From Paenibacillus mucilaginosus 3016 (GTDB taxonomy: Bacteria; Bacillota; Bacilli; Paenibacillales; NBRC-103111): a stretch of 64,000 nt of DNA. The translations under genes and the position numbers were made by a program. Shown piece by piece: positions 54,601 through 61,487 of this stretch. The notes beneath the pieces are model-generated. The model saw nothing but the letters and a program-made list of their open reading frames with translations. It did not search any database and was not told where the DNA came from. Every line of letters starts with the position of its first letter. Position 1 is the stretch's first letter. Where the stretch lies: assembly GCF_000250655.1 (NCBI RefSeq), contig NC_016935.1, positions 5,288,001-5,352,000 on the forward strand. The letters run 5' to 3'.

Positions 54601-57320
54601 CACAGGAACGTACGCCCGGTGCTGTCCGTCAGGTCCAGCGTCACCGCCTCCGAGACCGACGGGTGATTGGCCAGCGCGTTGTCGATCTCACCGAGCTCGA
54701 TGCGGTAGCCCCGTACTTTCACCTGATGGTCCTTGCGGCCGAAGAATTCGATCGCTCCCTCGGGAAGCCATCTGCCGAGGTCCCCCGTCTTGTACAGCCG
54801 TCTGCCCGGCTCCCCGGCGAAGGGGTCCTCCATGAATGCGGCTTCCGTCCGCTGAGGGTCGAATAGGTACCCTCTTCCCACGCCAATGCCGGATACCCAG
54901 ATCTCTCCCTTGGCTCCCGCCGGGCATAAGCGTCCCTGAGGGTCGGTGATATAAATGCGGAACCCGCGCAGCGGAAAGCCCACAGGGACCGTATCGTACG
55001 GAGGCGTCTCCCGCATGAGGTAGTGGGTGATGTCATCCGAAGCCTCGGTAGGTCCGTAGGCATTCATCACCGGAATGTCCGGGTACAGCCGGAACCAGCG
55101 CTCCGCCACATTGCGCTTCAGGGCTTCGCCCGTGGAAAGGAGAATGCGCAGAGCGGGAAGCTCCCTCTCCGCCCCTTCCAGGGCATCCAGCATCACGGCG
55201 AGATAAGAGGGGACGACCTCGAGCACGGTAATGCCATCGTGTACCACGGCATCCAGGAAGCCGTGCGGGTTCAGCACTTCCTCGCTGCCGTAGATCACCG
55301 TCCGGCCGCCCGTGCACAGCGCCACGAAAAACTGCCATACGGAGATGTCGAAGCAGTGCGAGGCGTTCTGCGCCACCACACTGTGCTCGTCGATCCCCAC
55401 ATCTTCAATCTTCGCCAGCATATGGTTCATCATGCCGAGGTGCTCCACCATGGCCCCTTTCGGTTTCCCTGTGGAGCCTGAGGTGAAGATCACGTAGGCA
55501 AGCCGGTTGATGTCGGAAGGCAGGCCCGGATTCGCCTCGGAGCAGGACGCCAGGGTCTCATCCATCCGGTCCAGCTCCAGAACGGCGGTGCCCTCCAGGG
55601 CTTCCCGAAGCTCCTCTGTTAGCGCATCCGATTCCGTCAAAAGCACCTCAGCCCTCGCATCGCCCATAATCTGCAGGATCCGTCCGGCAGGATAATACCG
55701 GTCCAGGGGAATATAGGCTCCGCCCGCCTTCCAGACCGCGAGGATCGAGGCCGCCATCAGCGGGCTTCGGCTCATGAGGATGCCGACCAGTCCCTCCGTC
55801 TGCAGGCCGCTGACCAGCAGCAGGTGTGCAATCCGGTTGGCGGCCGAGTTCAGTTCCCCATAAGTCCACGACCGGCCCTGATAAACGAGGGCGGTATGAT
55901 GCGGCATCTCCCGGGCCATCCGCTCGAAGCGTTCAGGAAAAGTCATACCGACCTCTTCCTGCAGCTTGTGCGGCTGCAGTGCGGTCAGCGTCCCGCGCTC
56001 CTCAGCGTCGCAGAGCTCCAGGGCGGTAAGCGGCTGCGTATCGTCCCTCAGGATCTGGGCAAGCAGATTCGACGTGCGGCGGTGGATGAGCCGGATCTCT
56101 TCCTCCCCGAACACATCGGTGCGGAATTCGTAGTTGATATCCATCTCGCCCGATTCCTGCCACTCCTTGATGTTGATCACGAGATCGTCCGTTTCGTGGC
56201 CGGAGAAGACATAATCGGTCCGGTTCCCGAGCAGGTCGTAGCGCGCCACGTCAATGGCCTGGTATTGAAGCGAGATCGAGAAGATCCGGTTCAGGTCGGG
56301 ATCCTTCTCCCGGATGAGCTGCATGATCAGATTGAACGGGAACCGCTGGTGACGGATCACGCTCATCTGCTGCAGGTGCACCTCGTTCAGGAACGTATGG
56401 AAATCCGCATGGGTCGGTACATCGATCCGGATGGGCGTCGTGCTGGTGAACATCCCCATCGTTTTCTTCTCTTTGGCATTGGTGCGGTTGGTAAAGTTCG
56501 TGCCGATCACGACGGTTTCATTCGAGGTCATATGATGAATATGCAGGCTGAACAGGGCCAGGAATACCGTAAACAGACTCCGGCTGCGGCTGCGCCCGTA
56601 CTCCTTCAGCGCCTCCCGCAGCTCCGGCTCCAGACGGTAGCGGATCTGCCGGGCCGCCGTGCTTCCGGCGAACGGACGGTAGGGCTTGAGATCCGACGGA
56701 TCCGGCAGGGTGCCGAAGGTCTCCGCCCAATACTGCCGGTCTTTACGGAAGCGGCTCGAGAGCTCGTATTCTTTTTCCGAGGTGATGTAATCGATATAGG
56801 AAGGCCTCATCTCTAGCTGCCGGTCAGGTTCCGCATGCAGGAGAGTATAGGTTTCGAGGATGTCGTTGGTCGTCATGGCCAGGGAGTAGCCGTCGGTGAT
56901 CAGGTGATGGATCTTGCAGATCAGCCAGCTCTCCTCATCCGAGAGGCGCAGCAGCGTGAAGGCATACAGGGGAGTATCAAATAAAGGGAAGCATTCGTTC
57001 ACGTGGGCTTCGAGCCATTGCTCGGCCGCTTCCTGCGCATGGTCATACCCGCGAAAATCGACCGCTTGCAGCTCGCAGGGCTCGGGGGGTGCGGCGTACT
57101 GCGCCGGTTCGCCGGATTCACCGGAGAGAAACCGGATGCGCAGCGCCTCATTGGCTTCGATGACGGAGCTGACCGACCGGGCGAACAGCCCTTCCTGGAT
57201 GGCAGAGGTGATCACGGATTTGGAAATGAGATTGGCAATCGGGGAATCGGGGGACATCTGCGTGGAATACCAAATTCTTCTTTGCGCATAAGTCAAAGGG
57301 TACGTCAAAGGGGAATTCAT
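51570..57320 (-). CDS. NRPS3, 5' fragment: starter C-A-T-C-A(partial)
   Basis: This opens the giant synthetase. I chose the ATG at 57320 (MNSPLTYPLTYAQRRIW), placed after GGAGG at normal spacing; an ATG at 57338 overlaps that Shine-Dalgarno and is unlikely. The first C domain (YAQRRIWYSTQMSPDS, HHLITDG, SRFRKDRQYWAETF) resembles the SrfAA starter C domain, so the product should be N-acylated. A1, T1 (GGDSIQAL), C2 and the first half of A2 follow. The frame fails near 51899; residues from there to the stop at 51570 are out of frame. It starts about 40 bases after the 4-TM gene and is probably co-transcribed with it. Confidence 0.9.
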   Translation of the reverse strand: MNSPLTYPLTYAQRRIWYSTQMSPDSPIANLISKSVITSAIQEGLFARSVSSVIEANEALRIRFLSGESGEPAQYAAPPEPCELQAVDFRGYDHAQEAAEQWLEAHVNECFPLFDTPLYAFTLLRLSDEESWLICKIHHLITDGYSLAMTTNDILETYTLLHAEPDRQLEMRPSYIDYITSEKEYELSSRFRKDRQYWAETFGTLPDPSDLKPYRPFAGSTAARQIRYRLEPELREALKEYGRSRSRSLFTVFLALFSLHIHHMTSNETVVIGTNFTNRTNAKEKKTMGMFTSTTPIRIDVPTHADFHTFLNEVHLQQMSVIRHQRFPFNLIMQLIREKDPDLNRIFSISLQYQAIDVARYDLLGNRTDYVFSGHETDDLVINIKEWQESGEMDINYEFRTDVFGEEEIRLIHRRTSNLLAQILRDDTQPLTALELCDAEERGTLTALQPHKLQEEVGMTFPERFERMAREMPHHTALVYQGRSWTYGELNSAANRIAHLLLVSGLQTEGLVGILMSRSPLMAASILAVWKAGGAYIPLDRYYPAGRILQIMGDARAEVLLTESDALTEELREALEGTAVLELDRMDETLASCSEANPGLPSDINRLAYVIFTSGSTGKPKGAMVEHLGMMNHMLAKIEDVGIDEHSVVAQNASHCFDISVWQFFVALCTGGRTVIYGSEEVLNPHGFLDAVVHDGITVLEVVPSYLAVMLDALEGAERELPALRILLSTGEALKRNVAERWFRLYPDIPVMNAYGPTEASDDITHYLMRETPPYDTVPVGFPLRGFRIYITDPQGRLCPAGAKGEIWVSGIGVGRGYLFDPQRTEAAFMEDPFAGEPGRRLYKTGDLGRWLPEGAIEFFGRKDHQVKVRGYRIELGEIDNALANHPSVSEAVTLDLTDSTGRTFLCAYYTSPEETDASALKAFLSGKLPYYMVPSHFIRLEEMPVTPNGKIDRKALPRPVSAQEGETGGVRTPLRTEQEKVLSGIWSDILGLPELSAEAHFFELGGDSIQALKIVSRLQQTGWKVGMKDLFQYPTIGLLASHMTREESGKGTEGGQTQAPLAEHGLRPEEVARLSTLLKEGLPGAEVQRVYPMTPLQEAMLFYKKLHPHSEMYTEQLVFTVTGTFDPEAFHASVQMLIDRYSVLRTVFLDAETRPLQIVTARRKAEGFDMDLTHLPGEERRRAADELIREDRARGFDLKRDLLLRYTAIRTGEDTWTIAWTHHHIIMDGWCVSLLLQDLLACYRSLTRGVELDLAPEQPYERFIDWLYSQNPAEAAAYWREKLQGFEQQTGVPKRSGYTGTEGYEAMETEWRLPADLTARLDKLARSQRATLHHLLQTTWGVLLAKYNSVQDVVYGHVVSGRPAELSGVERMVGLFINTVPVRIRMEENPTLQALLHQVRDQSVESGGRYDNEPLTDIQALTPMGQGLIDHILVLEQFQADQTAVERMFGLPEIGFTLSDFQSFEQTNYDLNVILIPGEELRIKFNYNALAYEHGVIKRLGRHWQHILEQMAAVPSVRLSEVRLTDAAEREALLYAFNETNRPYPAEKTLHGLFEEQAAARPDAAALVQEGRTLTYRELNLLANRLALRLRSQGVGPGTFVGIVMERSPELIAGLLGILKAGGAYVPFEPGFPVNRIAGITRLLDIRHMVTQSSLTPLVESVGLEAGCGFAVTRLDSPDLPAEEVPNLPHAGGSGEYAYAIFTSGSTGTPKGVLVRHRPVINLIDWAHRTYGFGPSDRVLFVTSVCFDLSVFDIFGLLAAGGSVHIASEGDVRDPGRLVELLRDEQITFWDSAPAALSQLLPHLQSPAGPAGQPPAARVPERGLDSADPPAGDEVCLPEREHRLAGRGHGSRRLVEFLRYRRDRSGLDEHPLRQADPECVLLYSRRAAGALPDRGGRRALHRRGTVSPTATMIRS
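51606..51610 (-). other. Frameshift in NRPS3 A2 at a C5 homopolymer
   Basis: Five C (plus strand) where four restore the frame: ELYIGG then DCLADGYHD. An extra base in a homopolymer is a typical sequencing error. Confidence 0.8.
51898..51900 (-). other. Frameshift in NRPS3 A2 at a G3 run
   Basis: Deleting one G of GGG joins SAPAALSQLLPHLQS to LPAQPDSRLRLVFQSGDWIP, matching the spacing in related A domains. The exact base could lie a few positions away. Confidence 0.75.
54200..57300 (-). other. NRPS3 module 1: starter C-A-T, diamino-acid-like pocket
   Basis: Starter C domain, then A1 with pocket DIWELTADD, the acid-rich code shared with A5 and A7 but with divergent surrounding sequence, then T1 with GGDSIQAL, a carrier form usually seen before an epimerase. 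No epimerase follows; C2 comes directly. Confidence 0.75.
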
Positions 57321-57359
57321 GAAGTAAGCAACCTCCATTGGAATGGTCTATTTGCTTGC

Positions 57360-57821
57360 TCAATCAGCCGTAGGGCTTGAGGATCTATTCATTTGTTCAT
57401 TTCTTCGGGAGGAAACGGTGTCTTCTCCCCTGTGTTTGCTCCTGCCCGTCACACGGAGGACCGTTATGACAATCAAGAGAACCAGCCAGCCGAGGCCGCC
57501 GGCCGCTTCCATGGTATGGGGGATCTCCTGAATCGGAGCCCCGTAGATGCCCCGCGTATGGTACAGCAGATTATCCCAGAGGGACCCTGCCAGTCCGATC
57601 ATCAGCAGAATGCACCCCGCCACCCATCCTCCCCTGCGGCTGCCGGACGATCTACTCGCCATACGGAAGCATGCGAAGAGCGATAGGAGCAGTCCCGCTG
57701 CGGAGATGCCATGCGGGTAAGGAATGCCTTCGTCGGAGGGAAACCCGTAGGCTTGATGCCAGAGCGTATCGGCCGTTGTACCGGTGAGCAGGAGTGCCAG
57801 TCCGAGCCAGGCCCAAGTCAT
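57360..57821 (-). CDS. Small 4-TM protein, WDTLYH/WDNxxYHxRG family, copy 1
   Basis: 153 residues from ATG 57821, which follows GAGAGGTG; an in-frame upstream extension to 57893 enters the promoter region and is rejected. Four hydrophobic segments with ADTLWHQAYGFPSDEG after helix 1 and LWDNLLYHTRGIYGAP after helix 3, the same pattern as the 28122-28550 protein. Its C-terminal tail is polar. It is the first gene of the lipopeptide operon. No named function recognised; immunity, sensing or an export accessory role is possible. Confidence 0.75.
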   Translation of the reverse strand: MTWAWLGLALLLTGTTADTLWHQAYGFPSDEGIPYPHGISAAGLLLSLFACFRMASRSSGSRRGGWVAGCILLMIGLAGSLWDNLLYHTRGIYGAPIQEIPHTMEAAGGLGWLVLLIVITVLRVTGRSKHRGEDTVSSRRNEQMNRSSSPTAD

Positions 57822-57873
57822 ATCATTACTGCACCTCTCTCCTAATTCTTGACAACAACTTATCAGCAAAAGT

Positions 57874-57893
57874 TGAACTAAATGTGAACACAT
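57874..57893. promoter_or_regulatory. Candidate operator: 11-base-spaced TGAAC repeats with overlapping palindrome
   Basis: TGAAC occurs at 57874-57878 and 57885-57889, one helical turn apart, the arrangement used by OmpR/PhoB-family regulators. The second copy overlaps the inverted repeat ATGTG-AA-CACAT (57882-57893). The site lies between the lipopeptide operon and the divergent regulator. No binding is shown. Confidence 0.35.
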
Positions 57894-57911
57894 GACTGAT
57901 TTTGCAATTTC

Positions 57912-57940
57912 TTAACTAATCCCCTGCCAGAGCCTATGGT
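57912..57940 (+). promoter_or_regulatory. Candidate sigma-A promoter of the response regulator gene
   Basis: TTAACT (57912-57917), a 17-base spacer, TATGGT (57935-57940). Both elements are moderate matches at ideal spacing, 55 bases before the regulator start. Confidence 0.45.
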
Positions 57941-57995
57941 AAGATATAAAGGGGTTTCATCCAGGAACTATGTAGAATGAGAGGGAATGTTTGCC

Positions 57996-58688
57996 ATGTG
58001 CTTGGTCCTGCTCTTATTGAACAACCCGGCAACCAGACGTACCATGAAGGCTTTACTGGAAAAGGAAGGCCACAAGGCTGTTGAACGCGGTTCCCTGGAA
58101 GAAGCGGTGGAAATGGCAGGAGTGTACAGGGGCGCCCCGATTGATCTCATCCTGGTCGACATCCGTCTGCTGAGCGTCGAAAGCAACTGTGAAGATCTCC
58201 GGGGGATCGGCGAAATCCCGATTATGGTTACCGGCAGCGGGGACGATATGATTCAGGGCTTCCTGCTCGGAGCCGACGATTTCGTGGCCGAGCCGGTGGC
58301 ACCCGCCGAATTTCTGCTCCGCATGCGGGCCGTACTCCGCCGGTATCAGAAGACGGCCTCCGATACCCTGGTCTTCGCGAATGTGGTGTTGAACCGAAAG
58401 AACCAGGAAGTGCGCATTGACAACAAAAGCGTCATTCTACCCCAAAAGGAATTCGAGCTGCTGTTCAAGCTGGCCCGTCATCCGAAGCAAACCCTGACGC
58501 GGATCCAGCTCATCGAACAGATCTGGGGCCCCGAATATGAAGGGGATTACAGAACGGTCGACGTTCATATCAAACGACTCAGATACCGCTTCTCCGGCGT
58601 GACGGACAGCTTCCGGATCGTCACACAGTGGGGCAACGGATACAAACTCGAGATCGACAGCAGCCTTCAGCGCAAGACCAAGATTTGA
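57996..58688 (+). CDS. Atypical OmpR-family response regulator
   Basis: 230 residues: an N-terminal receiver (1-115) and a C-terminal winged helix (LPQKEFELLFKLARHP, YRTVDVHIKRLRYRF, TQWGNGYKLE), so a DNA-binding transcription factor. The phospho-acceptor D55 (LILVDIRLL) and T79 are present. However, the acidic pair after strand 1 that binds magnesium is NN (N9, N10), and the conserved Lys before the cis-Pro is E99 (AEPV). This suggests phosphorylation-independent control or control by ligand or protein. ATG 57996 has GAGGGAA at normal spacing; the ATG at 57987 touches it. No histidine kinase lies next to it. Its divergent position makes it a likely regulator of the lipopeptide operon. Confidence 0.85.
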   Translation: MCLVLLLLNNPATRRTMKALLEKEGHKAVERGSLEEAVEMAGVYRGAPIDLILVDIRLLSVESNCEDLRGIGEIPIMVTGSGDDMIQGFLLGADDFVAEPVAPAEFLLRMRAVLRRYQKTASDTLVFANVVLNRKNQEVRIDNKSVILPQKEFELLFKLARHPKQTLTRIQLIEQIWGPEYEGDYRTVDVHIKRLRYRFSGVTDSFRIVTQWGNGYKLEIDSSLQRKTKI

Positions 58689-58881
58689 CCTCCGTCCGCA
58701 GGCAGCTCTGTTCTTCCCATTGTTCATCCTTCCCAGGCCCTTCTCCCCGCCGCCCATGACTTGACCCATGACGACCCGAAAAACCGTCACCCCGTCCGAA
58801 ATCCGGAGCCTTATCCCACCCCTCTGCAAGGAAGTAAAATATTCCCATATGGAATGTTTTCCGGAAGGTGGAGAGTAGGGA

Positions 58882-59979
58882 ATGAATCAGGAGTTCTGGA
58901 AGGGACGCAAGGTCTGGCTCACCGGGCATACGGGGTTTAAAGGAACATGGCTCAGCATCTGGCTGCATGCCATGGGAGCGGAGGTCACCGGCTTCTCTCT
59001 GGAGCCGCCCACGGACCCTAGCCTGTTCCGTCTGAGCGGGATGGCCGGACGGATGAACAGCATCTTCGGTGATGTGCGCGATGGAGTGCAGCTGCGCTGC
59101 GCTATGGAGAAAGCGCTTCCCGAAGTCGTCCTGCATCTGGCTGCCCAGCCTCTTGTCAGGGAATCGTATCGCCGTCCGCAAGACACGTATGCCACCAACG
59201 TGATGGGCACCGTGAATGTGCTCGAAGCGGTCCGCTCCCTGCATGCCGCCGGGCATAACGTGAGCTCCGTCGTGATGGTTACGACCGACAAGGTCTACGA
59301 AAACCGGGAATGGCTGTGGGGCTACCGGGAGGACGAGCCGCTCGGCGGGTACGATCCTTACTCGAGCAGCAAAGCCTGCGCGGAGCTGGTCACCGCCGCC
59401 TACCGCAGCTCCTACTTCCCGCCCGAGCGTTATGCGGAGCATGGAGTCGCCATCGCCACCGCCCGGGCGGGCAATGTCATCGGCGGCGGCGACTGGGCGG
59501 CCGACCGGCTGCTTCCCGACTGCTTCCGCGCACTGGAGCGGGGCGTGGAGATCGTCATCCGCCGCCCCGGCGCCACGCGGCCGTGGCAGCATGTGCTGGA
59601 GCCGCTGGCCGGCTATCTCCGCCTCGCTGAACTGCTCCGCTACCGGGGTGCGGCCTATGCCGAGGCCTGGAACTTCGGCCCCCGGGAGGAAGACGCGCGT
59701 ACCGTGGAGTCGATCGTGCGGCAGGTGTGCCGGCAGTGGGGCGAAGGCGCCGGCTACCGCGTGGAGGAGGACCTCTCGCTGCATGAGCATCATCTGCTGC
59801 GCCTAGACTGCTCCAAGGCCTGGAGCCGCCTGGGCCTGCGCCCGCGGTGGAACGCCGAAGAATCGGTCGCAGCCGTGCTGGACTGGGTGCAGGCTTACCG
59901 CGGAGGCGCAGACCCTTACGAGCTTTGCCTGCGGCAGATTAAGGCGTATGAGGGAGTCCGCCCGCTCTCTATGACTTAA
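58882..59979 (+). CDS. rfbG: CDP-glucose 4,6-dehydratase
   Basis: 365 residues of the extended short-chain dehydrogenase family: nucleotide motif GHTGFKGTWL, TTDKVYENREW, catalytic YSSSK and RAGNVIGGGDWA, RPWQHVLEPLAGYL, all typical of RfbG. It converts CDP-glucose to CDP-4-keto-6-deoxyglucose, the entry to 3,6-dideoxyhexoses. Usual partners (cytidylyltransferase RfbF, RfbH) are not in the window. GGTGGAG precedes the ATG. It converges on the BtrH-like gene. It could belong to a surface polysaccharide pathway, or to sugar modification of a product whose other genes lie beyond 64000. Confidence 0.9.
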   Translation: MNQEFWKGRKVWLTGHTGFKGTWLSIWLHAMGAEVTGFSLEPPTDPSLFRLSGMAGRMNSIFGDVRDGVQLRCAMEKALPEVVLHLAAQPLVRESYRRPQDTYATNVMGTVNVLEAVRSLHAAGHNVSSVVMVTTDKVYENREWLWGYREDEPLGGYDPYSSSKACAELVTAAYRSSYFPPERYAEHGVAIATARAGNVIGGGDWAADRLLPDCFRALERGVEIVIRRPGATRPWQHVLEPLAGYLRLAELLRYRGAAYAEAWNFGPREEDARTVESIVRQVCRQWGEGAGYRVEEDLSLHEHHLLRLDCSKAWSRLGLRPRWNAEESVAAVLDWVQAYRGGADPYELCLRQIKAYEGVRPLSMT

Positions 59980-60025
59980 AGCGCAGACATCCGGCCCACA
60001 GCAAGCGGTAAGAAGGACCGGAGCC

Positions 60026-60071
60026 GCAGCAAAAAACCGCCGGGAGCTTAGTCCTGACGGTTCTTTGCTGC
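60026..60071. terminator. Bidirectional terminator hairpin
   Basis: Arms 60026-60039 and 60058-60071 pair at 13 of 14 positions (GCAGCAAAAAACCG against CGGTTCTTTGCTGC) around an 18-base loop, between two convergent genes. It overlaps the last codons of the BtrH-like gene. A/T-rich stretches within the arms would help termination in both directions. Confidence 0.65.
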
Positions 60072-61211
60072 GCGGTGCGAGGCGGTATCCAGCTCCGCCG
60101 CCAAGGTCCGCAGCATACCGGAGAGCCGGAGCATCCGCTCTCCTCCCCTCTCCAGCAGGGGCTTCCACTGCTCCTTCTGCAGCTTGAGGCCGATCTTGTA
60201 CAGCTGCAGGAGATACTTCCTCCAGTTCAGTTCCTCCTCCTCCAAATCTCGAATCCATTCCTTCCCCGTCTCCGCGAACGCTTCGGGATGCTCGCAGACG
60301 AGCCCCTTCAGATAGAGCAGCATATGCATGACGCCTCCGATCCGCAGGCTGTAGTACACTTCCCTGCACGTTTGGGCGAACTCCGCGTCCGGCAGCTCAG
60401 CAGCTTCCCGCAGCACTTCGAAGAAACGGAGATAGGCTGCTTCGCCCGAATACCTGAGGGCTTCGTCCGGTGCCGACGCCGGGATCGGTACCGGCGCCTC
60501 CAGGTATTCCCTGATCCGTGAGGCCGCCAGCCTCAGGCTGCCCTCCCGATCGGAAGGTCTGCGGCCAGCGGTGGCCAGGGCACCTGCGGCTGAACGGGCA
60601 GAATCCTCTCCCGCAGCCGTCTCCCTTCCGGCTCGGGGAAGGACCGTCTCGCTTCGCCCGGCGGACGGGGGCCTCCCGGCAAAGCCGGCCCCGTAAATCC
60701 CGCCCAGCAGCCGGCGGAGCGGGACCGGCCCCTGGTAGGTCAGCGCCTGACCGGACATGTCGAGCAGGAACGAGTCGCCGATATAGGCGGTGTCCGCCGC
60801 ACGGTCCAGCCCGTAAAGGCAGATGACATGCGGCCGGCTCGGATGGTCCCGGTACACTTCGTGACAGCAATCCAGACATCCGCTGTGGACGAAGAGGAGT
60901 ACGGGCTCGCCGCGCACGAGAGCCTCCTCCACCGCCGGCAGAAGCCGCGCTTCCTGCAGCTCTTCCGGCTCGAAGGTATAGGTGAGCGGCCCGTCCCCAT
61001 GCTTCGCCAGCTCCTCCATCATGGCCTCTCCGGGGCGCCCGATCCGGTAAGGCTGTGCGCTGCTGTGCTCGACGAGCATGCCGCCGCAGCGAAAATACAG
61101 CTCCGTTTCGGTTACCGTTTGGCCCAAGGCTTCGCAGATGGTGCGCACGCTGGCGAAGAGACAATGCTTCCCCGGCTGCAGCTCCGGCATGGGCGCCGTT
61201 AGAGTCTTCAT
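60048..61211 (-). CDS. BtrH-like acyltransferase
   Basis: 387 residues. The N-terminal domain (PGKHCLFASVRTICEALG, with H16 and C17; ELYFRCGGML; later PHVICLYGLD and AYIGDS) resembles the BtrH N-terminal domain, a papain-like fold. BtrH moves the acyl group from the BtrI carrier protein onto the aminoglycoside ribostamycin. The C-terminal half is helical and charged, with a low-complexity linker between. The ATG at 61211 follows AAGGGTGG; a GTG at 61223 is possible. It directly follows the carrier protein gene, supporting a role in unloading it. The acceptor is unknown. Confidence 0.65.
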   Translation of the reverse strand: MKTLTAPMPELQPGKHCLFASVRTICEALGQTVTETELYFRCGGMLVEHSSAQPYRIGRPGEAMMEELAKHGDGPLTYTFEPEELQEARLLPAVEEALVRGEPVLLFVHSGCLDCCHEVYRDHPSRPHVICLYGLDRAADTAYIGDSFLLDMSGQALTYQGPVPLRRLLGGIYGAGFAGRPPSAGRSETVLPRAGRETAAGEDSARSAAGALATAGRRPSDREGSLRLAASRIREYLEAPVPIPASAPDEALRYSGEAAYLRFFEVLREAAELPDAEFAQTCREVYYSLRIGGVMHMLLYLKGLVCEHPEAFAETGKEWIRDLEEEELNWRKYLLQLYKIGLKLQKEQWKPLLERGGERMLRLSGMLRTLAAELDTASHRAAKNRQD

Positions 61212-61226
61212 GAACCCGCCCACCCT

Positions 61227-61487
61227 TCAGTCCGAGACATAGCGGTTGACCAGAGCTTCCAGCCGGGCCAGTGTGCACACATTTTCGATGAGCAGCTCCT
61301 CTTCGGGGACCGTAATTCCGTAGTGCTCCTCCAGTGCAATGATCAGCTCGATGGCTGTAATGGAGCTGAGGTTATGGCTGCGCAGGTCCGTCTCGGGCCT
61401 AAGAGCCATCTGCACTTCTAAGGGCAGGCCCAAGGCGGCGCCGGCTAACTGCTGCAGCTCGGTAAGTTGTGCCGTTGTCATCGTCAT
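61227..61487 (-). CDS. Acyl carrier protein (BtrI-like)
   Basis: 86 residues with the carrier fold; the likely phosphopantetheine Ser is S42 in HNLSSITAIELI, followed by the acidic helix typical of carriers. The start overlaps the ATP-grasp stop by four bases (ATGA), so the two are made together. By analogy with BtrI it would hold an amino acid as thioester while it is decarboxylated or extended. Confidence 0.88.
   Translation of the reverse strand: MTMTTAQLTELQQLAGAALGLPLEVQMALRPETDLRSHNLSSITAIELIIALEEHYGITVPEEELLIENVCTLARLEALVNRYVSD

Noticed and set aside
9615..57320. Heterocyclisation (Cy) domains that would turn Cys into thiazoline
   Set aside because: Every internal C domain has an HHxxxDG-type motif (HR in C8); no DxxxxDxxS motif was seen.
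58621..59793. 390-codon minus frame over the dehydratase
   Set aside because: Antisense to a well-conserved RfbG protein and runs into the response regulator.
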